NCBI RefSeq assembly: GCF_036885605.1
Contig: NZ_CP142523.1
Span: forward strand, 868,001-932,000
Length of the DNA stretch: 64,000 bases
Direction of reading: 5' to 3'
Source: Janthinobacterium sp. TB1-E2
GTDB lineage: Bacteria > Pseudomonadota > Gammaproteobacteria > Burkholderiales > Burkholderiaceae_D
Positions 37,188 to 44,844 of this stretch are shown piece after piece. Under the pieces are notes generated by a model. The model worked only from the letters and a program-made list of their open reading frames with translations, was not told the origin of the DNA and made no database searches. How positions within the stretch are numbered: the stretch's first letter is position 1; each line of letters starts with the position of its first letter. A program made the position numbers and the translations under genes.

Positions 37188-38444
37188 ATGAGCACATCTG
37201 ATTCTGTTGGCAAAGTTCTCCACCATCACATACGGCGGATGTCAGGACGCGATCCGCACGAGCCGCACCGTGTCGCATCGTCTCTGGAATTGTTATTCGA
37301 CCTGACTTTCGTCACATGCTTTGCGTTTGCCGCGGCACAGTTCGCACACGCACTCGCGGCAGGCCATTACGCCAGCGCGCTCATCGGATTTGGATTTTCG
37401 AGCCTCTGCATCTGCTGGGCCTGGTTCAATTTCACGTGGTTTGCATCCGCCTACGACACTGACGACTGGATTTTCCGCATCACCACCATGGTACAGATGA
37501 CGGGTGTGCTGGTGCTGGCGGTTGGCTTGCCGCGCCTGTTCTCTTCCCTCGAACACGGCCAGCAGCTCGATAACTCGGTGATGGTACTTGGCTACGTGAT
37601 CATGCGCGTGGCGCTGATATTTCAATGGTTGCGGGCAGCGAGGCAAGACGTCGCACGGCGCCGCGCGTGCCTCACCTATGCCGCCGCCATTGCGATTGCC
37701 CAGATAGGCTGGATAGCGATTATTCTTTTCCCTTTCTCGATGGGCGTGACCATTGCCCTCGTTGTCATCTGGTTTCTCATCGAGTTCGCCGGCCCCGTGC
37801 TGGCGGAGCGCAAGGATGGCGGTACGCCCTGGCACGCGGAGCACATTGCCGAACGCTACAGCCTGTTCGCCATCCTTGCCTTGGGTGAAGGGTTGGTCGG
37901 TACGGTCGCGACTTTGTCTGCCGAAATAGAGCACCAGGGCTGGACACTGGAAACGGCGCTCGCTTGCCTTGCAGGTGTCGGACTGACCTTTGGCATGTGG
38001 TGGGTGTATTCCATTCTGCCGTCGGCAAATGTGCTGCACGTGCATCGCTCACGCGCTTTCATCTGGAGCTATGGGCAGATACTGATCATTGCATCTATTG
38101 TGGCGACGGGGGCTGGCCTTGACGTCGCGGCGAACCTGATTGAAAACAAGGCCCATATCGGCACACTCCCGGCCCTGCTCGCCACCGCGATTCCCGTGAC
38201 CATTTTCCTCGCCTTGATTTATGCGCTCCACTATTTTCTTGTGCGCCGCTTCGACCAACTGCATATATGGCTTTTGCTTGCAACAGCCATCGTCATCGCG
38301 ACAGCGATCATGGCGGCGATCTTTGGCGCGAATATCGTTGAATGTCTCGGTATTCTGCTCTTTGCACCGGTCATCACGGTCGTCGGCTATGAAGTCTTGG
38401 GACACCGTCACCAGGACGAAATGCTCACGTCCGTTAATGTGTGA
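37188..38444 (+). CDS. Low temperature requirement protein A (LtrA) family membrane protein
   Basis: 418-residue polytopic membrane protein with about ten to twelve hydrophobic helices. It has the LtrA family signature near the N-terminus, SSLELLFDLTFVTCFAFAAAQFA (about 28-50), and HAEHIAERYSLFAILALGEGLV in the middle. LtrA was named for a Listeria cold-growth phenotype; its transport or enzymatic role is unknown. It follows the SDR gene by 113 bp. Confidence 0.88.
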   Translation: MSTSDSVGKVLHHHIRRMSGRDPHEPHRVASSLELLFDLTFVTCFAFAAAQFAHALAAGHYASALIGFGFSSLCICWAWFNFTWFASAYDTDDWIFRITTMVQMTGVLVLAVGLPRLFSSLEHGQQLDNSVMVLGYVIMRVALIFQWLRAARQDVARRRACLTYAAAIAIAQIGWIAIILFPFSMGVTIALVVIWFLIEFAGPVLAERKDGGTPWHAEHIAERYSLFAILALGEGLVGTVATLSAEIEHQGWTLETALACLAGVGLTFGMWWVYSILPSANVLHVHRSRAFIWSYGQILIIASIVATGAGLDVAANLIENKAHIGTLPALLATAIPVTIFLALIYALHYFLVRRFDQLHIWLLLATAIVIATAIMAAIFGANIVECLGILLFAPVITVVGYEVLGHRHQDEMLTSVNV

Positions 38445-38684
38445 CGCAGTGCGCGAACCGATTGCATGCTGTTGATAGGGCTGCCGGCAAGCAAACCTGA
38501 CATTTTTATCTTTTATGATACTTTTCTGAAGAATTTCATTTTTTTACGCTAATTCATTGATTGCGACAATTGTCATTCTCAAATGATGTGAGAGTCCGTG
38601 GCCATACGCTTTCACAGCCATGACGGCCAGTTAATGCGTATTGTTCGAGTATTGCTGCTGCAGTTAAAAACAGGAGGAGCATTC

Positions 38685-40094
38685 ATGATTCGATTGGTGT
38701 TGCTGTTATTGGGCGTCGAATATCTACGCAAGCGCTGGCGCGGTATCCTGTTGATCGGATTGATATGGCTGCTCGCAGGCCTGGTCATATTTATCGACGC
38801 ACTCGATAACGCACTGTACTTCCCGATCAATTTCTTTGCTTACCTGTTCCTGGCCGAAGGCCTGGCAACGCTGGCTGTGGCATGGACAGGCGTCGGCGGC
38901 CAACGCATCCTGCGATACGTGAAAGGCTGCGCCGTCGTGCTGGCGGCGATGCTGATCTTCGCCGGTCACCACCATGGCAATTTCCTGTTATCGATGATTT
39001 TTGGGACGCTGTTTCTCGCCGATGGGCTGATACAGTGCATTTCCGCTTACATGGTCCGCTATCGCCGCTGGCGCGTGGCCTTTTCGTGGGGTGTGGCCGA
39101 GATTGCGCTGGCCATTTTCTTTTATCAGCCCTACCCGACGCATTATGTCGGCACACTGCCGTATTGTCTGGGCTTGTTTTTGATGTTTGGCGGCGCCAAC
39201 TTGATCGCCCTGGCCGCCCGTGTTCGCCGCATGAGCGATAACCCGGCGCTGTCGGAATCGGTGCGGCCTGACGTTCAGCCGGATGAGCAGCTTGCTTCCG
39301 CATTCACGCAAGTGGAGTGGGAAGGTCCTCCCGCGGACCATGAGCAGGCGCTGACGGTGCACGTCTGGACGCCTTCCGGTTCAGCCAAGTCGCCCACCCA
39401 GAATTACCCGATCGTCGACCGCTATATCGCCGCGGTCGATGTCAACGGCGTGATCTCCACCGGGCATGCGGCATTGGAGTCGCCGGAGGGTATTTATATC
39501 AGCCTGTATCCGAGTGTGGAGATTGACCGTTCGCCCGACGATTTCGGGCGCCTGCTGCGCGCCACCCGCGAAAATGACGTACCGGGCGTATTCCAGCCCG
39601 ATTACGCGACAGAGTCGAAGGCATGGTGCCCGTCCACCGTTCAGGTCCGTATCCGGAATTATGACCCACGCCAGCTGCAGTCTTTCTGGCGCCATTATCG
39701 CGAGGACGCGACTTACAATCTCACGCATCGCAATTGTTCCAGTACCGTCGCCCGGGCTCTGGAAGCGGCTATCGACGGCGCCGTTGGACGTCTGTACGGG
39801 GAGCGAGCAGGCTGGAGAGTGTTTTTCCGCATCCTGGCGACACCGGAACTGTGGGTCGCCGCCCAGATCCGCAAGCGTGCCGTGACGATGGCGTGGACGC
39901 CCGGGCTGACGCTCGATTACTCCCGAGCGCTCAGCATGCTGGCCGACCCGCGTCCGTTCGCCTGGTGGAAATTGGCAAGGACCGCCTTCAGCCGGATGGC
40001 GCAATTGCGCCGCGAATGGCGCGCCCAGGATCATGGCGCCGTTGATCTTCGCGAGCAGCCTGATGAAGACGCCATGCGTGACAAGCGCGCGTAG
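38685..40094 (+). CDS. HdeD-like membrane domain fused to a permuted papain-like (NlpC/P60-superfamily) domain
   Basis: 469 residues, started at the ATG with AGGAGG seven bases upstream (a GTG 29 codons earlier has no such site). Residues 1-180 form about six transmembrane helices with the HdeD/DUF308 pattern (GLIWLLAGLVIFIDAL, FLAEGLATLAVAW, GTLFLADGLIQ). Residues 240-365 look like a soluble thiol-hydrolase domain: His261 in STGHAALESPEGIYISLYP and Cys351 in YNLTHRNCSSTVARALE. This is the His-before-Cys order of permuted papain folds (YaeF/LRAT type). I infer a membrane-anchored amidase, acyltransferase or lipid hydrolase; the substrate is unknown. The 240-bp gap upstream is AT-rich and holds no other gene. 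Confidence 0.72.
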   Translation: MIRLVLLLLGVEYLRKRWRGILLIGLIWLLAGLVIFIDALDNALYFPINFFAYLFLAEGLATLAVAWTGVGGQRILRYVKGCAVVLAAMLIFAGHHHGNFLLSMIFGTLFLADGLIQCISAYMVRYRRWRVAFSWGVAEIALAIFFYQPYPTHYVGTLPYCLGLFLMFGGANLIALAARVRRMSDNPALSESVRPDVQPDEQLASAFTQVEWEGPPADHEQALTVHVWTPSGSAKSPTQNYPIVDRYIAAVDVNGVISTGHAALESPEGIYISLYPSVEIDRSPDDFGRLLRATRENDVPGVFQPDYATESKAWCPSTVQVRIRNYDPRQLQSFWRHYREDATYNLTHRNCSSTVARALEAAIDGAVGRLYGERAGWRVFFRILATPELWVAAQIRKRAVTMAWTPGLTLDYSRALSMLADPRPFAWWKLARTAFSRMAQLRREWRAQDHGAVDLREQPDEDAMRDKRA

Positions 40095-40125
40095 GTCGCC
40101 GCTGCTGCATTGAAATAGAGGCCTC

Positions 40126-40140
40126 TAGACGACTGGTCTA
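40126..40140. promoter_or_regulatory. NemR-type operator O1 before the TetR gene
   Basis: TAGACGACTGGTCTA, with arms TAGAC/GTCTA as in NemR boxes. It occupies the -35 region of the repressor's own promoter. Confidence 0.8.
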
Positions 40141-40147
40141 ATTGTGC

Positions 40148-40160
40148 TACAATGCCTCGC
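40148..40160 (+). promoter_or_regulatory. Extended -10 promoter predicting a leaderless TetR mRNA
   Basis: TGC-TACAAT (hexamer 40148-40153) followed by 7 bases and ATG at 40161. The expected +1 falls at or next to the start codon. The upstream ATG at 40152 lies inside the -10 box and is probably not used. Confidence 0.55.
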
Positions 40161-40769
40161 ATGAAAGCTGAATACACCGACGTGCGCCAGCACATTATCG
40201 ACCAGGGCAAGGCCATCATCACGCGCAAGGGTTTTGCCGGGGTGGGGCTGAACGAGATCCTGTCGGCCGCCGACGTGCCCAAAGGCTCGTTCTACCATTA
40301 CTTCAAGTCCAAGGAATTGTTTGGAGAAGCGATGCTGGAAGATTACGTCACCGGCTACCTGGACGAAATGGAGCTCGTGCTGGGCCAGCCCGGCCAGAGC
40401 GCGGCGCAGGCGCTGATGGCGTATTGGGCCAGCTGGACCAGTGCAAGCCTCGATGGCAGCGGCTGCGATTGCCGCTGCCTGGTGGTCAAACTGAGCAGTG
40501 AAGTGGCGGACATGTCGGAGCCGATGCGTGTGGCGCTGCTGGACGGCACCCACCGCATCATCGCCAGGCTCGCCCTGGCCATCGCGCGGGGCAGGGTGGA
40601 CGATACCTTGCCATCGGTGGCCGATCCGGCGCAGATGGCTGCCACCTTGTACCAGCTGTGGCTGGGCGCGGCCATGCTGACCAAGCTGCGGCGCGACGCC
40701 AGCGCCTTGCAAACAGCGTGGCGTGCGACCCTGGCCATGTTGCAGCTGCCGCCGGACAGCGACCGATAG
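40161..40769 (+). CDS. TetR family repressor, NemR/AcuR-like electrophile sensor
   Basis: 202 residues from MKAEYTDVRQHI. HTH residues LNEILSAADVPKGSFYHYFKSKELF are typical of the NemR/AcuR group. The central GCDCRC segment gives cysteines suited to sensing electrophiles or hypochlorous acid, as known for E. coli NemR. Identical-type operators stand before this gene and before yqhD, so it probably represses itself and the aldehyde-detoxification genes. An ATG three codons upstream is open but overlaps the -10 box. Confidence 0.87.
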   Translation: MKAEYTDVRQHIIDQGKAIITRKGFAGVGLNEILSAADVPKGSFYHYFKSKELFGEAMLEDYVTGYLDEMELVLGQPGQSAAQALMAYWASWTSASLDGSGCDCRCLVVKLSSEVADMSEPMRVALLDGTHRIIARLALAIARGRVDDTLPSVADPAQMAATLYQLWLGAAMLTKLRRDASALQTAWRATLAMLQLPPDSDR

Positions 40770-40813
40770 GCAGCAAACCAAGCAAACAAGCGGACACACC
40801 ACGTCCGCATTTT

Positions 40814-40843
40814 TTGAACTGCATTCTAGACGACCAGTCTAAT
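40814..40843 (+). promoter_or_regulatory. yqhD promoter with embedded NemR-type operator O2
   Basis: TTGAAC (40814-40819), 18-bp spacer, TCTAAT (40838-40843). The operator TAGACGACCAGTCTA (40827-40841) fills the spacer and overlaps the -10. It differs from O1 at two central bases only. Confidence 0.75.
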
Positions 40844-40860
40844 AATAAAGGAGCCGCAGC

Positions 40861-42024
40861 ATGAAGAATTTTGAATTCCATAACCCGACGAAGATCGTGT
40901 TCGGCGCCGACACCGTCGCCAAATTGTCCACCCTGGTGCCGCATGATGCGCGCGTGCTGATTTTGTACGGCGGCGCCAGCGCGGAAAAGACCGGCACCCT
41001 GGCCGAAGTGCGAGCTGCGCTTGCGCTGGGCCAGCGCAGCGTGCAGGAGTTTGGCGGCATCGAACCCAATCCCAGCTATGAAACCCTGATGCGCGCCGTC
41101 GCCCAGGTGCGCAGCGAGAAAGTGGACTTCCTGCTGGCCGTCGGCGGCGGCTCCGTGATCGATGGCACCAAGTTCGTCGCCGCAGCCGCCCTGTACGACG
41201 GCGAGCCGTGGGAAATCGCCGAGCGCGGCGGCGCCAATGTGCAGCGCGCCTTGCCGTTCGGCACGGTGCTGACCTTGCCTGCCACGGGCTCGGAAATGAA
41301 CAGCGGCGGCGTGGTGACGAAAAAAGCCACGCATGCCAAGCTGAGTTTCCGTAATCCGCTGCTGTACCCGCAGTTTTCCGTACTCGACCCCAGCAAGACC
41401 TTCACCTTGCCGGCCACGCAGGTGGCCAATGGCCTGGTCGACGCCTTTGTCCACACGACGGAGCAGTATCTGACCTATCCGGTGCAGGCGATGGTGCAGG
41501 ACCGCTTTGCCGAAGGCTTGCTGCAAACGCTCGTCGAGATCGCGCCGCAGGCGGTCGCTTCGCCCGACGATTATGCGACTCGCGCCAACCTGATGTGGAC
41601 CGCCACCCTGGCCCTGAATGGCTTGATCGGCGCGGGCGTGCCGCAGGACTGGGCCACCCACATGATCGGCCACGAACTGACGGCTCTGTACGACATCGAC
41701 CATGCGCGCACCCTGGCGCTGGTGCTGCCGGCCCTGCTGGACGTACAGCGCGAGCAGAAACGCGGCAAATTGCTACAGTATGGCGAACGTGTCTGGAACA
41801 TCACGGAGGGCAGCGACGACGAGCGCATCGATACCGCCATCGCCCGCACGCGCGCCTTCTTTGAAGGCCTGGGCATCCCGACCCGTTTGTCGGCCTATCA
41901 GCTGGGCCAGGAAGCGGTGGAAGCGGTACTGAAACAATTGAAAGCACATGGCATGACCTCACTCGGCGAACACCGCGATATCGACCTCGCGCGCAGCCGC
42001 CGTATCCTCGAAGCAGCACTGTAA
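40861..42024 (+). CDS. yqhD: NADPH-dependent aldehyde reductase, iron-containing alcohol dehydrogenase YqhD
   Basis: 387 residues, closely matching the E. coli YqhD pattern (MKNFEFHNPTKIVFG, LAVGGGSVIDGTKF, LTLPATGSE, LNGLIGAGVPQDWATHM, YGERVWNITEGSDDER). Metal ligands are Asp and His in LVDAFVHTTEQ, His in MIGHELTALYD and His in IDHARTLA. It reduces short reactive aldehydes such as methylglyoxal, acrolein or malondialdehyde with NADPH. Control by the neighbouring repressor through O2 is strongly suggested. Confidence 0.95.
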   Translation: MKNFEFHNPTKIVFGADTVAKLSTLVPHDARVLILYGGASAEKTGTLAEVRAALALGQRSVQEFGGIEPNPSYETLMRAVAQVRSEKVDFLLAVGGGSVIDGTKFVAAAALYDGEPWEIAERGGANVQRALPFGTVLTLPATGSEMNSGGVVTKKATHAKLSFRNPLLYPQFSVLDPSKTFTLPATQVANGLVDAFVHTTEQYLTYPVQAMVQDRFAEGLLQTLVEIAPQAVASPDDYATRANLMWTATLALNGLIGAGVPQDWATHMIGHELTALYDIDHARTLALVLPALLDVQREQKRGKLLQYGERVWNITEGSDDERIDTAIARTRAFFEGLGIPTRLSAYQLGQEAVEAVLKQLKAHGMTSLGEHRDIDLARSRRILEAAL

Positions 42025-42046
42025 CCCTGACATAAAAGGACACAAC

Positions 42047-42724
42047 ATGAACATCCTGATGGTACTGACCTCGCACGACCAACTCGGTAATACCGGCAAG
42101 AAAACCGGCTTCTGGCTGGAAGAATTCGCCGCACCCTACTATGCCCTGAAAGAAGCGGGCGCGAAGCTGACGGTAGTGTCGCCCCACGGCGGCCAGCCGC
42201 CGCTGGACCCGAAAAGCGACGAGCCGGATTCGCAAACGGACGCCACGCGCCGCTTCAAGCAGGACGCCGATGCGCAAGCTGTGCTGGCCAACACGGGCAA
42301 GCTGGCCGACGTGAAGGCGGGGGACTTCGATGCCGTGTTTTACCCGGGCGGCCATGGCCCGCTGTGGGACCTGGCCGAAGACCCGCACTCGATCGCGCTG
42401 ATCGAGCAGATGATCGCCGCCGGCAAGCCCGTCGCCGCCGTCTGCCACGCGCCCGGCGTGCTGCGCCACGTGAAGGCAGCCGATGGCACGCCGCTGGTGC
42501 GCGGCAAGCAGGTGACGGGCTTTACGAATACCGAGGAAGACGCCGTCGGCTTGACTGCCATCGTGCCTTTCCTCGTCGAGGACATGCTCAAGCAAAACGG
42601 CGGCGTCTACTCGAAACTGGGCGACTGGCAGCCGTACGCCGTCACCGATGGCTTGCTGGTCACGGGCCAGAATCCCGCATCGTCGGAAGCGGCCGCGCAG
42701 GCGCTGCTCAAGCTGCTGGGCTGA
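42047..42724 (+). CDS. DJ-1/PfpI family protein (Hsp31-like, glyoxalase III or deglycase candidate)
   Basis: 225 residues. Nucleophile Cys133-His134 in VAAVCHAPGVLRHV, and the conserved Glu in GFWLEEFAAPYYAL (about 25). The length and the lead MVLTSHDQLGNTGKKTGFWLEE place it in the Hsp31-like subgroup that converts methylglyoxal to lactate without glutathione. It lies 22 bp after yqhD and is presumably in the same regulon. Confidence 0.9.
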   Translation: MNILMVLTSHDQLGNTGKKTGFWLEEFAAPYYALKEAGAKLTVVSPHGGQPPLDPKSDEPDSQTDATRRFKQDADAQAVLANTGKLADVKAGDFDAVFYPGGHGPLWDLAEDPHSIALIEQMIAAGKPVAAVCHAPGVLRHVKAADGTPLVRGKQVTGFTNTEEDAVGLTAIVPFLVEDMLKQNGGVYSKLGDWQPYAVTDGLLVTGQNPASSEAAAQALLKLLG

Positions 42725-42754
42725 TGCCCGGGTAGTGCGTCCGGCCGCTGGACG

Positions 42755-43351
42755 TCACACTGCAGTGCGTCCGGCGGCCATGCCCGCCAGGATCAGGCCG
42801 ACCGAGGCGTGCCATTGCGTCTCGCTGGCCGGCCTGCCCGCCAGCGCATAGCCGTGCAGGAAATCGACGAGCGTATCGCGCCCGCGCAGCCGGGTTTTCT
42901 TGTCCAAATCGAGACCGTCGAGGGCTTGCTCAAACAGCGTCGTAAACCGCTGGGCCACGTCGGCTTGCTCCACCAGCCCGCGCGCCATCAGGCGCACGAA
43001 ATACGGCGTGGCGCTGACCAGTTCCAGGTACAGCGCGCATAGCGCCAGCAGACGACGCTGCGGCCCCTGACGTTGTGTAAACGGTGGCTGCTGCGGATCG
43101 AGTGCGGCAAAACGCTGCGCCATCAAGGCCAGCAACAGTTCCTCTTTCCCCGCGTAGTAGTGATACAGGGCCATGGCATCGACGCCCAGGCTCTGCGCCA
43201 GCGCGCGCATGGAAAACGCATCGCCTTTTTCTTCCAGCAGGGCCAGGGCCGCTTGCAGGATGGCGGCGCTATCCAGCGCGGGCTTGGTGCGGCGCGGACG
43301 CCCGGCGCGGCGCACGGGAGATTCGGTGGCTTGAAGTTTTTGGGTTTTCAT
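42755..43351 (-). CDS. TetR family transcriptional regulator
   Basis: 198 residues from MKTQKLQATESP, with the AT-hook-like GRPRRTK before the HTH (MRALAQSLGVDAMALYHYYAGKEELLLALM). I prefer this ATG because the -10 hexamer TAGAAT lies exactly 7 bases upstream, predicting a leaderless mRNA; the ATG two codons earlier falls between the -10 and the expected start. It is divergent from the DHFR-like gene across a perfect palindrome and likely represses both. Confidence 0.85.
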   Translation of the reverse strand: MKTQKLQATESPVRRAGRPRRTKPALDSAAILQAALALLEEKGDAFSMRALAQSLGVDAMALYHYYAGKEELLLALMAQRFAALDPQQPPFTQRQGPQRRLLALCALYLELVSATPYFVRLMARGLVEQADVAQRFTTLFEQALDGLDLDKKTRLRGRDTLVDFLHGYALAGRPASETQWHASVGLILAGMAAGRTAV

Positions 43352-43357
43352 GGGCAT

Positions 43358-43376
43358 AATTCTACACTGTAGAATT
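43358..43376. promoter_or_regulatory. Perfect 19-bp TetR operator with overlapping divergent -10 boxes
   Basis: aattctaca-c-tgtagaatt. The palindrome contains TAGAAT on the plus strand (43370-43375) and on the minus strand (43359-43364), so a bound dimer would cover both -10 boxes. Confidence 0.8.
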
Positions 43377-43392
43377 AAATCAAGGAGCACCC

Positions 43393-43920
43393 ATGCAAAA
43401 AACTTTCGTCAGCGTTTTTCTCGGTATCAGCCTCGATGGCTGCATCGCGGGAGAGAACGGCGACCTGTCCTGGCTGGCCGAACTGGCGCCCGACTCGCCC
43501 GATGCCACCGGCTACACGGCATTGATGGAGCAGGTCGATACCTTGCTGATCGGCCGCACCACGTATGACGCCGTGCTGGGGTTCGAACCGTGGCCGTATG
43601 CGGGCAAGCGCGTGCAGGTATTGAGCCACCGCGGCTTCGCGCCGCGCCATGGTGAACAGCGCCGCGAAGGCAGCGTGCGGGACGTGCTGGAGGCGCTGGC
43701 GGAAGAGGGTTGCCGCCACGTGTATCTCGATGGCGGCGCCGTTATCCGCGCCGGTTTGCGTGAGGGCGTCATCGACAGCCTGACTTTGTCAGTGCTGCCT
43801 GTGGTGCTGGGCAAGGGCGTGCGCCTGTTCGAGGACGGCTTGCCGCGCAGCGACTGGCGCCTGGACGGCACGCGCCAGCTGCCCAGCGGCGTGGTGCAGC
43901 TGCGCTATCGGAAAAATTAA
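43393..43920 (+). CDS. Dihydrofolate reductase-like / RibD C-terminal domain protein
   Basis: 175-residue DHFR-fold reductase of the YwjB/YyaP type: start VSVFLGISLDGCIAG, GRTTYDAVLGFEPWPYAG, DGGAVIRAGL, and DSLTLSVLPVVLGKGVRLF. Such proteins use NADPH, but their natural substrates are mostly unknown. The ribosome-binding site aaggag is well placed. Its stop overlaps that of the convergent metallophosphoesterase by 4 bp. Confidence 0.85.
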   Translation: MQKTFVSVFLGISLDGCIAGENGDLSWLAELAPDSPDATGYTALMEQVDTLLIGRTTYDAVLGFEPWPYAGKRVQVLSHRGFAPRHGEQRREGSVRDVLEALAEEGCRHVYLDGGAVIRAGLREGVIDSLTLSVLPVVLGKGVRLFEDGLPRSDWRLDGTRQLPSGVVQLRYRKN

Positions 43921-44720
43921 CCCGCGCTGGCGATGTCGACGATGAAGCCGGGATCGTAGCGTTCATTTTCCGGCGTGCCGTCGGGCCGCTTGTAGCCGCA
44001 AGGGTTGCACACGACGCGGCAATCCCGGACGCGGTAGTCGAGCGAGGCGTGCATGTGGCCATGCACCCACAGGTCCGCCTGCGCCACCAGTGCATCGAGC
44101 TGCGAGGCAAACGCGGGCGAGCCGAGATTGGTCGCGTATTGCGCTTCCACCGACAGCATCGAGGGCGCCATGTGCGTGATGACGACCGTCTTGCCCACGA
44201 AGGGTTGCGCCAGCTGCCGTTCCAGCCAGGCGCGGTGCTGTACGTGCAGCTGCGCCGTGTCGCTGGCGCACAAGAGGCGCGGCGTGTCGCCGCCCGTGCT
44301 GATGCGCTTGTAGTCGGGCATGTAACTTTGTGCCGCAACCATCGCTTCTTCCTGGCGCTCCGCACCAAACAGCAGAAAATCCGTCCACAGCGTGATGCCG
44401 AGGAAGCGCATGCCGCCGAGCGTCACGGCGTCGCCGTCGAGCAGGCGGATGTTGGCGCCTTGCGCATTCGCGCTGGCGCAGGCGTCGCGCACGGCGTCCT
44501 GCATGTGTTCGAGCTGGTGGCCATAGCCTTCATGGTTGCCGTGCACGTACAGCACGGGCAGGGCGCCGAAGGTGCACGCGGCCCAGGCGATGGCGTTGCT
44601 GCCCGTGTCGATGTCGCCGGCCAGGATCACCACGTCGGGTCGGCAGGCGGCAAGGTCGATGGCGGGTGTGTCGTCACCCCAGACTTCCAGGTGCAGGTCG
44701 GACAGGATCAGCAAACGCAT
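43917..44720 (-). CDS. Calcineurin-like metallophosphoesterase, paralogue 1
   Basis: 267 residues with all metallophosphoesterase motifs: SDLHLE (Asp8, His10), LAGDIDTGS (GD), VHGNHEGYGH (GNHE), VITHMAPS (His) and WVHGHMHASLDY (GHxH). The C-terminus has two cysteines (VCNPCGY). The substrate is unknown. It has a full-length paralogue of the same length at 47462-48265, and the two flank the lactamase and rtcB genes. Monocistronic. Confidence 0.9.
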   Translation of the reverse strand: MRLLILSDLHLEVWGDDTPAIDLAACRPDVVILAGDIDTGSNAIAWAACTFGALPVLYVHGNHEGYGHQLEHMQDAVRDACASANAQGANIRLLDGDAVTLGGMRFLGITLWTDFLLFGAERQEEAMVAAQSYMPDYKRISTGGDTPRLLCASDTAQLHVQHRAWLERQLAQPFVGKTVVITHMAPSMLSVEAQYATNLGSPAFASQLDALVAQADLWVHGHMHASLDYRVRDCRVVCNPCGYKRPDGTPENERYDPGFIVDIASAG

Positions 44721-44790
44721 GGCAATAGGGGAGCAGTGACTGGGCCTCTATCGTAGCGCAAGTTGCCGCGCCCGTCTGCTTGACCGCGCG

Positions 44791-44809
44791 AGGGTAGCGA
44801 CGTTACCCT
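44791..44809. promoter_or_regulatory. Inverted repeat upstream of the B3 lactamase
   Basis: agggta-N7-taccct, 5 bp after a TTGACC box (44780-44785). The position suits a regulator site in the lactamase promoter, but no -10 is clear. Confidence 0.35.
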
Positions 44810-44844
44810 ATGGCATCGATTACCGCAACTTACCCTGGAGCCGC

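Noticed and set aside
38562..38580. Fur-box-like sequence before the HdeD/papain gene
   Set aside because: Only about 11 of 19 positions fit the Fur consensus and no iron gene is near.
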